From assembly GCA_020355945.1 (NCBI GenBank), contig CP070627.1, positions 4,559,369 through 4,577,958 on the forward strand: a DNA stretch of 18,590 nucleotides, given 5' to 3'. The position numbers were made by a program, and so were the translations under genes. This document shows positions 1 to 7,204 of the stretch, in pieces. The notes under the pieces are model-generated. The model made no database searches, was not told the DNA's origin, and worked only from the letters and a program-made list of their open reading frames with translations. Origin of the DNA: Candidatus Aminicenantota bacterium (GTDB lineage Bacteria; Acidobacteriota; Aminicenantia; UBA2199). Numbering within the stretch: position 1 is the stretch's first letter; the number at the start of each line of letters is the position of its first letter.

Positions 1-94
1 GGATGAAAGACACATCCAACGTTTTATTTTCTGAGAATGCCAATAAGCCTAAACAGGACCCCAGCAATATTACCGACAGTATTTTTTTATACAT
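1..94 (-). CDS. 5' end of an exported protein gene (cut by window edge)
   Basis: Only the first 31 codons are in the window. The minus-strand ATG at 94-92 has a GGAG ribosome site 5 bases upstream and a strong promoter further up. The peptide begins MYKKILSVILLGSCLGLLAF, followed by SENKTLDVSFI. This is a typical signal peptide: a short lysine-rich start, a hydrophobic core and a probable signal peptidase I site near AFS/E. A lipobox reading (LLGSC at residues 10-14) is possible but would give an unusually short leader, and hydrophobic residues continue past the Cys. The product is therefore exported, but its function cannot be told from this fragment. It is transcribed divergently from the phosphonate-related cluster. 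Confidence 0.7.
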   Translation of the reverse strand, partial: MYKKILSVILLGSCLGLLAFSENKTLDVSFI

Positions 95-156
95 TTTATC
101 TCCATGATTTTGCCCGATTTTTTATGGGTATATAAAAAAACCATAAAAACCATGAG

Positions 157-185
157 AATATATCAAGAGGCAAGAAAAAAGTCAA
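157..185 (-). promoter_or_regulatory. sigma70-type promoter for the left exported-protein gene
   Basis: Read on the minus strand, TTGACT (185-180), a 17-base spacer and TATATT (162-157). Both boxes match the consensus at 5 of 6 bases with ideal spacing. The start would lie near 150, giving a leader of about 55 bases before the ATG at 94. It is divergent from the promoter at 216-244. Confidence 0.65.
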
Positions 186-215
186 GCATTTTTTTATTAT
201 TTAAGAAAAAAACAA

Positions 216-244
216 TTGACTTTCTCTTTTTTGTTTCTTATACT
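216..244 (+). promoter_or_regulatory. sigma70-type promoter of the Ntn hydrolase/phosphonate cluster
   Basis: TTGACT (216-221), a 17-base spacer and TATACT (239-244). The start would be near 251, about 30 bases before the ATG at 283. The two divergent -35 boxes are only 30 bases apart, so a regulator bound between them could affect both units. Confidence 0.7.
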
Positions 245-282
245 TTATTATCTACAATTCACAATAAAAAAGGAGGATAAAT

Positions 283-2211
283 ATGGCAGGTGAGAATGAT
301 GGACATTTCGAGTTTTTAAAAAAAGCGTTTAGTCAGGATGGTTTTAATGTCAAAAATTTTAAGGAGGATAAACGGTTGAAGAATCTTCCCTATGTTACCC
401 CTAAGGGTTACATGGAATTTGAGGGCAAAATCGGTCTCCTGGCAGAACATAAGACCTCTGTAAATTCGGTTACCGGTGAACCTAAAAAAACCTATTATGT
501 GGAAGGTACCCATAAACAGATGGGGTTTCTTTTGGGGCTAATGGCAGAACCGGAGGTTTCACGGATGGCCACGGAATTTGCTGCAAACATTCCCATGAGT
601 TTTTTCAGATCCGAAGAGCTTTCCCAAACATCAGACTCTTCTCTATTTGATAAGCTTAAAGAATTGTTTGTGGAATTAATTGGAAAGGCAGCCCGGAAAG
701 ATATAGGGGCGGATATTCCTGAAGAATATCAAGAAGAAATGGAAGGGATTTACGAAGGGTGTAAAGAGGTAAATCCCGAACTTAAAGGAGACCAACAAAA
801 AGAGAAATTCATGCAAAAGTTGTGGGCGATTAATTTTGGTCATGATCTTGCGATGGCGCATATCTATACGGGTGAGATTTTTGCTAAGAAAAAGATACCG
901 CCCTTTTTATTAAGGGTTCCCATTATGTGTAATGCGTATTCCATCTACGGTGATGTGGTTGAAGGAGGTAAACATTATTTTGGTAGAGATTTTATGTTTC
1001 CCACTGGTAATGTTTACCAGGATACGGCTTGTTTAATTATTTATAAGCCGGAGGCTGAAGAAGGAAAAACGTTCCTGCCGATTGTGAGCCAGACAGCACC
1101 GGGTATTTTTGGCAGCATGGCAGCCCTGAATATTGAAGGTGTGGCCATTGGTGTGGACATGACTCCTTCCCAATTATGCAACCCGGCCCGGCCTGGGATT
1201 AATTCGCTGGCGCTTGATCGAGACTGCATGGAACACTGCCCCACCATAGAAGATGTGGTGAGCCATATGGTGAAGGCCCAGCGGGGAGTCTCATGGTTGT
1301 ATCCGGTGGCGGATGGAAAATCCGATAAAACCTGCATTGTCGAAGCCGGATGCAATATCGGCGACGAACCCTATCCTTACTTTAAATACCTTCCCAAATA
1401 TTATAAAAAAAAATTGAAGGATTTGAATGAAGACTATATTCTCCAAATGAGGGAAAAATACGGGACACCAACTCCCCAAAAGGGTTTAATCCCCCGTTGG
1501 GGTGATTATACCTACCCCATGGATTACATTACTGATTTTAATGAAAAAATATGGAACATCTTTTACAAAGACCCTATTTATAAGCTTAGACGTGGGATAT
1601 TTGATATTATTAAAGATCTCATCATGCTTATTTTCAGTCCGTCTGTTTATAAGTTATTAAAAATCTTCAGAGAGGAATTAAAGGAACTATTCAGACATGT
1701 CCCCTATGATCCCAGGCAATTTGGTGAAGATGGGTATATTAATAAAACCTGGACAGATCAAAATTGTCCGGGGTCCTTTTATTTTGCGCCTCAACGGGAA
1801 ACCCTCAGTAATGTCACCGTGGTTTCCAATCACCCTATCACACCTGAAATGCGGCTGACAGCCATGAACGAATGGGTGGCGCTTGCGGCTGCCAGTGAAC
1901 TCAATGGTATGCAATGGCGGTACGATGAAGTAAACAAAGAACTCCTGCAAGCCATTGCCAAAGCCAAAGACCCGGAAAATCCCCAGCTGATCACCGAAGA
2001 CACAGCGTGGAGAATTATTAATTTCCTGTCACCGGAACCGGGTTATAAATTCCCCACTTTTCGCAATCCCAAGGGGGCTTCCTGGAAAACCAGGCAGGTT
2101 CACGGCAGTGTGTCCCTTTTTGAGTTGAAAGAGAGAAAAATTAAAAGTCTATTTGGTTATTACGGTGATGAACCCATAACAATAACTTTACCCAATTATA
2201 TTGAGGGGTAA
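283..2211 (+). CDS. C45/acyltransferase-type Ntn hydrolase
   Basis: The 642-residue protein has no signal peptide and so is probably cytoplasmic. The start is fixed by AGGAGG six bases upstream. Residues 71-87 (YYVEGTHKQMGFLLGLM) fit the N-terminal signature of the C45 family (acyl-CoA:6-aminopenicillanate acyltransferase-like). Around 211-237, RVPIMCNAYS followed by GRDF fits the expected pattern of an N-terminal Cys nucleophile after self-cleavage (Met215/Cys216) with a nearby R-D-F. Known members are self-processed Ntn hydrolases that hydrolyse or transfer acyl groups on amide bonds; the substrate here is unknown. It is longer than the roughly 350-400 residues of simple members, with extra sequence at about 105-200 and a hydrophobic/basic stretch at about 410-480. 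It heads a same-strand cluster with phosphonopyruvate decarboxylase 160 bases downstream, so a role in acylating or deacylating a phosphonate product is conceivable but unproven. Family call fairly sure, substrate not. Confidence 0.7.
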   Translation: MAGENDGHFEFLKKAFSQDGFNVKNFKEDKRLKNLPYVTPKGYMEFEGKIGLLAEHKTSVNSVTGEPKKTYYVEGTHKQMGFLLGLMAEPEVSRMATEFAANIPMSFFRSEELSQTSDSSLFDKLKELFVELIGKAARKDIGADIPEEYQEEMEGIYEGCKEVNPELKGDQQKEKFMQKLWAINFGHDLAMAHIYTGEIFAKKKIPPFLLRVPIMCNAYSIYGDVVEGGKHYFGRDFMFPTGNVYQDTACLIIYKPEAEEGKTFLPIVSQTAPGIFGSMAALNIEGVAIGVDMTPSQLCNPARPGINSLALDRDCMEHCPTIEDVVSHMVKAQRGVSWLYPVADGKSDKTCIVEAGCNIGDEPYPYFKYLPKYYKKKLKDLNEDYILQMREKYGTPTPQKGLIPRWGDYTYPMDYITDFNEKIWNIFYKDPIYKLRRGIFDIIKDLIMLIFSPSVYKLLKIFREELKELFRHVPYDPRQFGEDGYINKTWTDQNCPGSFYFAPQRETLSNVTVVSNHPITPEMRLTAMNEWVALAAASELNGMQWRYDEVNKELLQAIAKAKDPENPQLITEDTAWRIINFLSPEPGYKFPTFRNPKGASWKTRQVHGSVSLFELKERKIKSLFGYYGDEPITITLPNYIEG

Positions 2212-2216
2212 CTTTT

Positions 2217-2280
2217 AACAGTTCCCCCATGCCATGGGGCCCCTGTCCGTGTCCATCCTTGTTAGCCCGGGGCTGTTTTA
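2217..2280 (+). terminator. GC-rich dyad after the Ntn hydrolase, weak terminator or repeat remnant
   Basis: A GC-rich island sits in an AT-rich gap. CCCCAT (2225-2230) and ATGGGG (2234-2239) form a 6-base-pair hairpin with a 3-base loop. AACAG (2217-2221) with following C's can also pair with GGGG-CTGTT (2269-2277), which ends in TTTT. It could attenuate transcription between the first two cluster genes, but the T tract is short and the long stem is interrupted. The rest of the gap to 2371 shows no gene. Confidence 0.3.
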
Positions 2281-2371
2281 AGGCCAGAACTGCCGGATAA
2301 TCGAAATACAGCATAGAAATATAACAAAGATTGTGATAAAATTAAGTATAAATAATAACGGAGGAAAGCAC

Positions 2372-3487
2372 ATGATTTCACCAGTGGTTTTTTCAAAAAA
2401 ACTAATTGAACTGGGATTTGATACGGCTGTGGGTGTCCCGGACTCTACATTTAAAGGATTGATATCCTATTTCAGTTCCCAGGATGTGTTTAACCATGTG
2501 ATTGCCTGCAACGAATGCGAAGCCATGGGAATTGCTGCCGGTTACTACCTGGCCCACGAAAAACCGGCCATGGTGTATATGCAGAACTCGGGATTCTGTA
2601 AAACCCTCAACCCTTACACCTCGATGCTGGCCGCGGATGTTTATTCTATCCCGGGGCTGATGCTGGTGGGATGGCGGGGTGAACCCGGTAAAAAAGACGA
2701 ACCCCAACATAAAATGATGGGACGCATTATGTTGGACTTATTTAAGGTGATGGAAATAGAGTATACCATATTAGCGGAACCAGGATGGGAAAGCCAACTG
2801 GAAAACGCTCGGGACTACTTGAACCATCACGATCGACCGTATATCATTGCCATTAAAAAAGGAGTTTTCGATGATTTTAAAATCCCGGGAGAAAAGAGCC
2901 AGGCAGTGATGACCCGAGAGGAAGCGTTAAATATTATCGTGGAGAGTACTCCCGGAAATGCGGTCTTTGTGTCCACTACTGGTAAGACATCCAGGGAGTT
3001 GTTTGAAATCCGGGAACAGAGAAAAGAACCTCACGGCACTGATTTTTATACTGTTGGTTCAATGGGGTGTGCGTCTTCTATTGCGTTTGGCGTGGGATTG
3101 GCGGATTCTCAAAAGAAAGTGTTTATTTTAGATGGTGACGGTGCAGCACTAATGCAATTGGGAACCCTGGCCACTATCGGTCATTATAAAAATCCCCGGT
3201 TGAAACATATTATTATAGATAACAATTCCCATGAATCCACCGGGGGTCAGCCCACGGTGTCCGGGAGTGTTAATTTTATTGACATTGCCCGCGCCTGTGG
3301 TTATGAATATGTGGCCTGTGCGGATAACCCGATGGATTTGAGAGAATGTTTCAGTCACCTGGAGGCCAATAACCAATTGTCTTTGGTGGTGGTAAAGGTA
3401 AAAAAGGGTTCACGACCGGACCTGGGCAGACCCACTACAACACCACGAGAGAATCGCGATGCTTTTATCGAAAATTTCCGGCGATAA
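2372..3487 (+). CDS. Phosphonopyruvate decarboxylase (ThDP-dependent)
   Basis: The product should convert 3-phosphonopyruvate to phosphonoacetaldehyde plus CO2, the irreversible step that drives phosphonate biosynthesis. The ATG at 2372 is preferred over an in-frame ATG at 2333 because GGAGGA lies just upstream and the protein (371 residues) then begins MISPVVFSKKLIELGF, as in the Ppd/AepY/Fom2 family. The N-terminal pyrimidine-binding half carries GVPDSTFKGL (21-30) and the catalytic Glu in CNECEAMGIAAGYY (Glu48). The C-terminal pyrophosphate-binding half has GDGAALMQLGTLATIG (255-270) and the metal-binding asparagines in IIIDNNSHESTGGQPT (281-294). That HESTGGQPT stretch distinguishes this family from acetolactate synthases. 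Sulfopyruvate decarboxylase is a close relative and cannot be fully excluded, but the next gene, a phosphonoacetaldehyde reductase candidate, supports the phosphonate reading. Length and motifs look intact. Confidence 0.87.
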   Translation: MISPVVFSKKLIELGFDTAVGVPDSTFKGLISYFSSQDVFNHVIACNECEAMGIAAGYYLAHEKPAMVYMQNSGFCKTLNPYTSMLAADVYSIPGLMLVGWRGEPGKKDEPQHKMMGRIMLDLFKVMEIEYTILAEPGWESQLENARDYLNHHDRPYIIAIKKGVFDDFKIPGEKSQAVMTREEALNIIVESTPGNAVFVSTTGKTSRELFEIREQRKEPHGTDFYTVGSMGCASSIAFGVGLADSQKKVFILDGDGAALMQLGTLATIGHYKNPRLKHIIIDNNSHESTGGQPTVSGSVNFIDIARACGYEYVACADNPMDLRECFSHLEANNQLSLVVVKVKKGSRPDLGRPTTTPRENRDAFIENFRR

Positions 3488-4643
3488 GGTAATTATTGGT
3501 GAAGGAGCGTTGTCTCAATTGGATAACATCCTTCCCCGGTACAAAAACATCTTGTTATTCAACGATAAAGACGGGTTTCATCCTTGCGGCGCCGCGGGTT
3601 ATTTTAATCAAAAGTTTTTGCGGGGTGCAGGGGCAGTTTTTTCAAAAAGCGCCCCTGCCCGCCGGAGGCAAAGTGTTCAGTATGTCTCTTATGCGGGTAA
3701 GGCATTGCCTATTGAGGATGTGGAGGAAAAATACCGGGAGGTAAAACATAATACCGGTGTTGATTTGATTATTGCAGTAGGAGGTGGGACCATTATTGAT
3801 ATCGCGAAAATTATTTCCATTGCTTATTCCAATCAATGTGAAAAAGTGGAAGAAATTTTATCCGATAAAACATTGGAAAACCGGTTGGATTCGGTATTTA
3901 TTCCTACGACTGCGGGCACAGGCAGTGAAGCCACTTCCTTTGCCGTGGTGTACAAGGATAAAGTGAAAATATCCATCGATCGTAAAAGTTTGCTGCCTAC
4001 TTATATTGTATTGGACCCTCTTTTGTTGAAATCTTTGCCTATACCTATATTAAATTCTACTGTATTGGATGCGTTAGCCCAGGCTGTTGAGTCGATTTGG
4101 GCCAGGGGAAGTACCGGGGAATCAAAGGAATACTCTAAAGAGGCGATTCGGTTGATTTTGGATAATCTTGATAAAGAGAATACCATTGAGCGCTTGAGTC
4201 AGGTCCAGGTGGCCAGTCATCTGGCAGGTAAGGCCATTAATATTTCTAAGACCACCTTACCCCATTCCATCTCATATCCGATCACTTCTTATTTTGGTGT
4301 ACCTCATGGGATTGCAGTATTTTTGACGCTGCCAAAAGTGGTGGAGTTGAATTATTTTACCACAGGAGATACGTTACAAAGTGGTGTTCGATTAGCGGAT
4401 ATCCGGGAGAGTTTTTCTATTTTGTTTTCTCTTTTTGGGGTGGATGGGATTGAGGGGCTGCGGGGGAGATTGGAGAATGTGTTAGTTGAGTTGGGGTTTA
4501 AGACCAGGCTGCGGGATTATGGGATAGGGCGGGAGGCGCTTTCGTTTCTTGCTGACAATGCACTGACCAAGGGGCGCAGTGATAATAATCCGCGCCAGGT
4601 TGACCGGGATGATGTATTGAGGCTGCTGGAGGAGATATATTGA
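3459..4643 (+). CDS. Phosphonoacetaldehyde reductase-like iron-ADH-fold enzyme with in-frame repeat insertion
   Basis: Expected reaction: NAD(P)H-dependent reduction of phosphonoacetaldehyde to 2-hydroxyethylphosphonate, after the upstream decarboxylase. The gene overlaps that gene by 29 bases and has no good ribosome site of its own, so translational coupling is likely. The 394-residue protein shows the group III alcohol dehydrogenase pattern: nucleotide-binding AVGGGTIIDIAK (106-117), PTTAGTGSEAT (149-159), LDALAQAVES (203-212) and GVPHGIA (280-286). Against FucO (Asp, His, His, His), the four metal positions read Asp204, Gln208, Tyr273 and His283. From memory the Gln and the S-Y are usual in the phosphonoacetaldehyde reductase branch, so this need not mean loss of function. 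Residues about 49-72 (QKFLRGAGAVFSKSAPARRR and neighbours) are encoded by a dispersed palindromic repeat lying between the first Rossmann strand region and the PIEDVEEKY segment. The reading frame stays open across it. Confidence 0.8.
   Translation: MLLSKISGDKVIIGEGALSQLDNILPRYKNILLFNDKDGFHPCGAAGYFNQKFLRGAGAVFSKSAPARRRQSVQYVSYAGKALPIEDVEEKYREVKHNTGVDLIIAVGGGTIIDIAKIISIAYSNQCEKVEEILSDKTLENRLDSVFIPTTAGTGSEATSFAVVYKDKVKISIDRKSLLPTYIVLDPLLLKSLPIPILNSTVLDALAQAVESIWARGSTGESKEYSKEAIRLILDNLDKENTIERLSQVQVASHLAGKAINISKTTLPHSISYPITSYFGVPHGIAVFLTLPKVVELNYFTTGDTLQSGVRLADIRESFSILFSLFGVDGIEGLRGRLENVLVELGFKTRLRDYGIGREALSFLADNALTKGRSDNNPRQVDRDDVLRLLEEIY
3602..3672 (+). repeat. Dispersed palindromic repeat, copy A, inside the reductase gene
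   Basis: About 70 bases. The left end TAATCAAAAGTTTTTGCGG (3605-3623) is identical over 19 bases to copy B. The core is a perfect 8-base-pair stem, GCAGGGGC (3627-3634) with GCCCCTGC (3651-3658), enclosing AGTTTTTTCAAAAAGC. The right end CCGCCGGAGGCAAA (3659-3672) is shared with copy C. It lies inside the reductase ORF and supplies about 22 codons without a stop. Confidence 0.8.
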
Positions 4644-4732
4644 AGAACTAATCCGAAAATTAAGCTGCAAAATTCCCCGGACTTTACCCCGGCTTTCACA
4701 GGCAAAATTTAATAAAAAGTTTTTACTTAGAC

Positions 4733-6808
4733 TTAATATTGTTTAGGAACGATTTCTACGATTGCATCCTTTTTGGACATGGCGCCGTCGGGTGCAGTTT
4801 TAATAAAAACCAGGTGGAAGGATCCCAGGTGTCCTGGTCCAGGTATCCAGGAGAAAACACCGGTTTGGGGATTCAAGGTGGAACCTACGGGCAGTGACAT
4901 CATCCGATCGCCCACCACCAGGTAACCCGAATATGCAGTGTCAAGGGCTGGCAGATCAGACAAATGGATTTCGATTCGTTCCATTTCCGGGATAACAACC
5001 CGGTTCATGCCTTTTTCATCGAGGGGAACAGCAATAGGCAGGCTGTCTTCATCATAACCCTGTTTCACTCGAACGGGTGAGAAATTTTCTACCGGGAGCG
5101 CATCGATTTGCAAGAGGGGAAGGACCGCGGTTTTCATCCCTTGAACGGAGGAGGGACTGGAGGGACTGGTATTATTAATAGTGAAGTACCGGCTGCCAAT
5201 GCCATCAGAGTTGCCGCCGCTGTCCCTGGCGGTCCATTGGATGGTATGCACACCATTGGCATAGGCGGTGGTGTCCAGGTAAAAGTAGCCGGCAGCACCA
5301 TTGCTGTTGGCATAACCCGGGAATAACGAGGCCAGGTCAGCCCTATAAACATTATAAGTTGGGTTCCCAAGATTCACCCCATCAACAAAAACATTAAGAG
5401 TGGAACCATCGGTGGGAATATAATTGGGCTGCGGTGTTAATGCCCATCCCCAGTTGACATAGCTGCTGCCCGAAGCAGTTCCACCCTGGGAGGGTGTATC
5501 GATAGCGCCAAAGGGTTTAACCGCATTGGCATTATCACAGTAGATGGTTTTGCTGCCCAACGTAGTGGTTTTGCCCACTGCATCAGTGGCAATGGCATAA
5601 AGTGTATAGGTCCCGTTTCCGCCATTAGGTAGAAAGTTGGTCAGCAGCATATAACCCCAACCAGCCCTGGTGTTATTGGGATATTGAGGATATGCAGCAG
5701 CCACATCGGGTCGTGCACCTTCCACGAATGAGGCATCCCCGACAAAAAGCAACTGGCTGCCCTGTCCTCGATAGATTTTCACATGTTCAACACCGCTGTC
5801 ATCCAGGGCCCAGCCGGTGACAGCGATACTGCTGGCAACATTCGATTGATCAATGGGTGTAGCAAATTGTCCGAAGGGGGGGTTCAATTCCGGGAGGGGA
5901 CTGTATACCGCTTCGTACCATTCAAAAGAGTTAAAGTAAGAACCCGAGGCCTGGTTGTAGTCGGCAAACAAGAACCATACATCAAAGGGTTCATAGGTTT
6001 GCGGATAGATAGCGCTGGTTGAGCTACCGTAAGTGGCGCCGTCAACAAAATCCCAGTCAACATCAAGGACCCTTGAGTCGTCATTATTAAAAACCGCAAA
6101 ATGTACTTCGGTATAATACGTGACGTAATTGGAACTGTAATTCTTGACATCGCCGTAGAATTCCAATAAACCAGCGGTATTTTGCTTATAGACACTGCCA
6201 TAAAAGTCCAACCATGCATTGGCCCAGGGGTAGGTGGTGGAATCTTCAGCGGTAAAATTCACTGAATAATAATAGGCATCTGCATAAGAAACATCAGGCC
6301 AGACCCAAAAGAACCCGTATTCCCCGGGGGCAATCTCATTGGTGCAGTAACCGCTGGTGCCATATTGCACATTGTAGGTTCCACCATACACCCATCCCGT
6401 ATCGTACCCCAGGTAGTTTTGATTGATGTCATAAAAATCTACTTCTGCCTCTACCATGGCTGCGTATGAGGTACCCGCGTTGTAACAAAGTGCGGTCATG
6501 TAAACATCACCCGCTTGATTTTGCCAGTTGGTATAACTGCTGTCCAACTGGATATCAACCGCATTCGGGTTGTCAGCACTAATCCTTTGTCCCGGGGAAC
6601 CAAATTTTTCGTACAATTCCTGCCTGCGGTACTTTGCCTGGAAGAGACGGTCACGCTTGGCTTGCATCTCTTCAGCACTGAGCTGTTGGGTTAATTCAAC
6701 CGGTTCAGGTCTTTTGATTAATATTTTCTCTTCTCCTTTCGCACTCAACTGGTACGAAAAAGAAAAGATAACGGTTAAAACCAATACAAAAAGAATGATC
6801 TTTTTCAT
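4733..6808 (-). CDS. Secreted multidomain FxLYD/Ig-like protein
   Basis: The 691-residue protein starts at an ATG preceded by AGGAGG and has a clear signal peptide (MKKIILFVLVLTVIFSFSYQ, cleavage near LSA/K at about 23). A short charged, probably helical stretch follows (about 40-70). Two tyrosine-rich beta domains then resemble FxLYD modules: about 86-185, and about 205-300 beginning LLEFYGDVKNYSSNYVTYY. Two Ig-like/bacterial 'Big' modules follow (about 320-425, with VTGWALDDSGVEHVKIYRG, and about 435-545). A C-terminal putative-Ig module (about 595-690) carries TLNPQTGVFSWIPGPGHLG, typical of cadherin-like He_PIG domains. No catalytic motif was seen. It is probably a cell-surface or secreted binding/structural protein. 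Own promoter upstream; convergent with the reductase gene, with only 89 bases between the two stops and no clear shared terminator. Alternative: the non-catalytic part of a surface enzyme complex. Confidence 0.75.
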   Translation of the reverse strand: MKKIILFVLVLTVIFSFSYQLSAKGEEKILIKRPEPVELTQQLSAEEMQAKRDRLFQAKYRRQELYEKFGSPGQRISADNPNAVDIQLDSSYTNWQNQAGDVYMTALCYNAGTSYAAMVEAEVDFYDINQNYLGYDTGWVYGGTYNVQYGTSGYCTNEIAPGEYGFFWVWPDVSYADAYYYSVNFTAEDSTTYPWANAWLDFYGSVYKQNTAGLLEFYGDVKNYSSNYVTYYTEVHFAVFNNDDSRVLDVDWDFVDGATYGSSTSAIYPQTYEPFDVWFLFADYNQASGSYFNSFEWYEAVYSPLPELNPPFGQFATPIDQSNVASSIAVTGWALDDSGVEHVKIYRGQGSQLLFVGDASFVEGARPDVAAAYPQYPNNTRAGWGYMLLTNFLPNGGNGTYTLYAIATDAVGKTTTLGSKTIYCDNANAVKPFGAIDTPSQGGTASGSSYVNWGWALTPQPNYIPTDGSTLNVFVDGVNLGNPTYNVYRADLASLFPGYANSNGAAGYFYLDTTAYANGVHTIQWTARDSGGNSDGIGSRYFTINNTSPSSPSSVQGMKTAVLPLLQIDALPVENFSPVRVKQGYDEDSLPIAVPLDEKGMNRVVIPEMERIEIHLSDLPALDTAYSGYLVVGDRMMSLPVGSTLNPQTGVFSWIPGPGHLGSFHLVFIKTAPDGAMSKKDAIVEIVPKQY

Positions 6809-6848
6809 CTTTACCTCCTATTTAATTATCTCTTTTTAATGAACCTTA

Positions 6849-6877
6849 ATTGTGGCATACGGAATTTTTTTTGTCAA
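6849..6877 (-). promoter_or_regulatory. Promoter of the FxLYD/Ig-like gene
   Basis: Read on the minus strand: perfect TTGACA (6877-6872), 17-base spacer, CACAAT (6854-6849, 4 of 6 consensus bases). The predicted start near 6842 leaves a leader of about 34 bases containing AGGAGG before the ATG at 6808. Confidence 0.6.
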
Positions 6878-6889
6878 GGTATTAATTTT

Positions 6890-6933
6890 AAAAAAAAGGC
6901 GAAGCATTTTATATGGATTTAAAATGCCTCGCC
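6890..6933 (-). terminator. Intrinsic terminator of the small minus-strand unit
   Basis: On the minus strand a 14-base-pair stem (arms 6933-6920 and 6911-6898, one G-U pair, 8-base loop) is followed at once by seven T's (6897-6891). On the plus strand one pair becomes a mismatch, so the minus strand is the natural direction. It would end transcripts coming from the promoter at 7175-7204 and shield the promoter at 6849-6877. Confidence 0.75.
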
Positions 6934-7047
6934 CCGACATTTATTTTTACGCCCTCATTGGTCAGCCTATATTTAACAATCCTCTTTGCTCCGCTGTGCA
7001 CAACCACCATGTAGTGTTGTCCCTGGTATCCGGAGCATGGCAACCAC

Positions 7048-7107
7048 CTAAAGCGAAAAGATAAAGCTGATAAGCAGCAGTATGATAATAATAATTATTT
7101 TTTTCAT
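7048..7107 (-). CDS. 19-residue hydrophobic microprotein or leader-peptide remnant
   Basis: The minus-strand ATG at 7107-7105 has a perfect AGGAGG five bases upstream and reads MKKIIIIIILLLISFIFSL before TAG. The peptide is two lysines followed by an all-hydrophobic run, long enough for one membrane span or the core of a signal peptide. It sits in its own apparent transcription unit: promoter at 7175-7204, about 60 bases of leader, terminator at 6890-6933. A shift of minus one near the TTTT at 7052-7055 would join it to an open frame down to 6962 that contains ALGGCHAPDTRDNTTWWLC and ends LLNIG. That would make a protein of about 47 residues with a possible lipobox (LGGC). So it is either a genuine membrane microprotein, a short leader peptide, or a small lipoprotein/secreted-peptide gene broken by a one-base change. 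I do not recognise a family. Confidence 0.5.
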   Translation of the reverse strand: MKKIIIIIILLLISFIFSL

Positions 7108-7174
7108 TCTTTCCTCCTGCATACACCCTGTGTTACTTTTTACATTGGGCCTTGTGCTTAAATTTGCAAATAAA

Positions 7175-7204
7175 ATGGTATCACATCATTCAATCCCCTG
7201 TCAA
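7175..7204 (-). promoter_or_regulatory. Promoter of the microprotein unit
   Basis: Minus strand: perfect TTGACA (7204-7199), 18-base spacer, TACCAT (7180-7175, 4 of 6). The start would be near 7168. The dyad TGAGTA-N4-TACTCA at 7205-7220 directly abuts the -35 box and could be an operator. Confidence 0.55.

Noticed and set aside
2386..2402. TTTTTTCAAAAA-like sequence at the start of the decarboxylase gene, resembling the interior of repeat copies A and B
   Set aside because: It encodes the family-typical VFSKKL of the N-terminus and lacks the repeat ends, so the likeness is chance.
6852..7064. 70-codon plus-strand frame in the gap left of the glycosyltransferase
   Set aside because: It runs through the minus-strand terminator hairpin and lacks a ribosome site; the minus-strand signals explain the region better.
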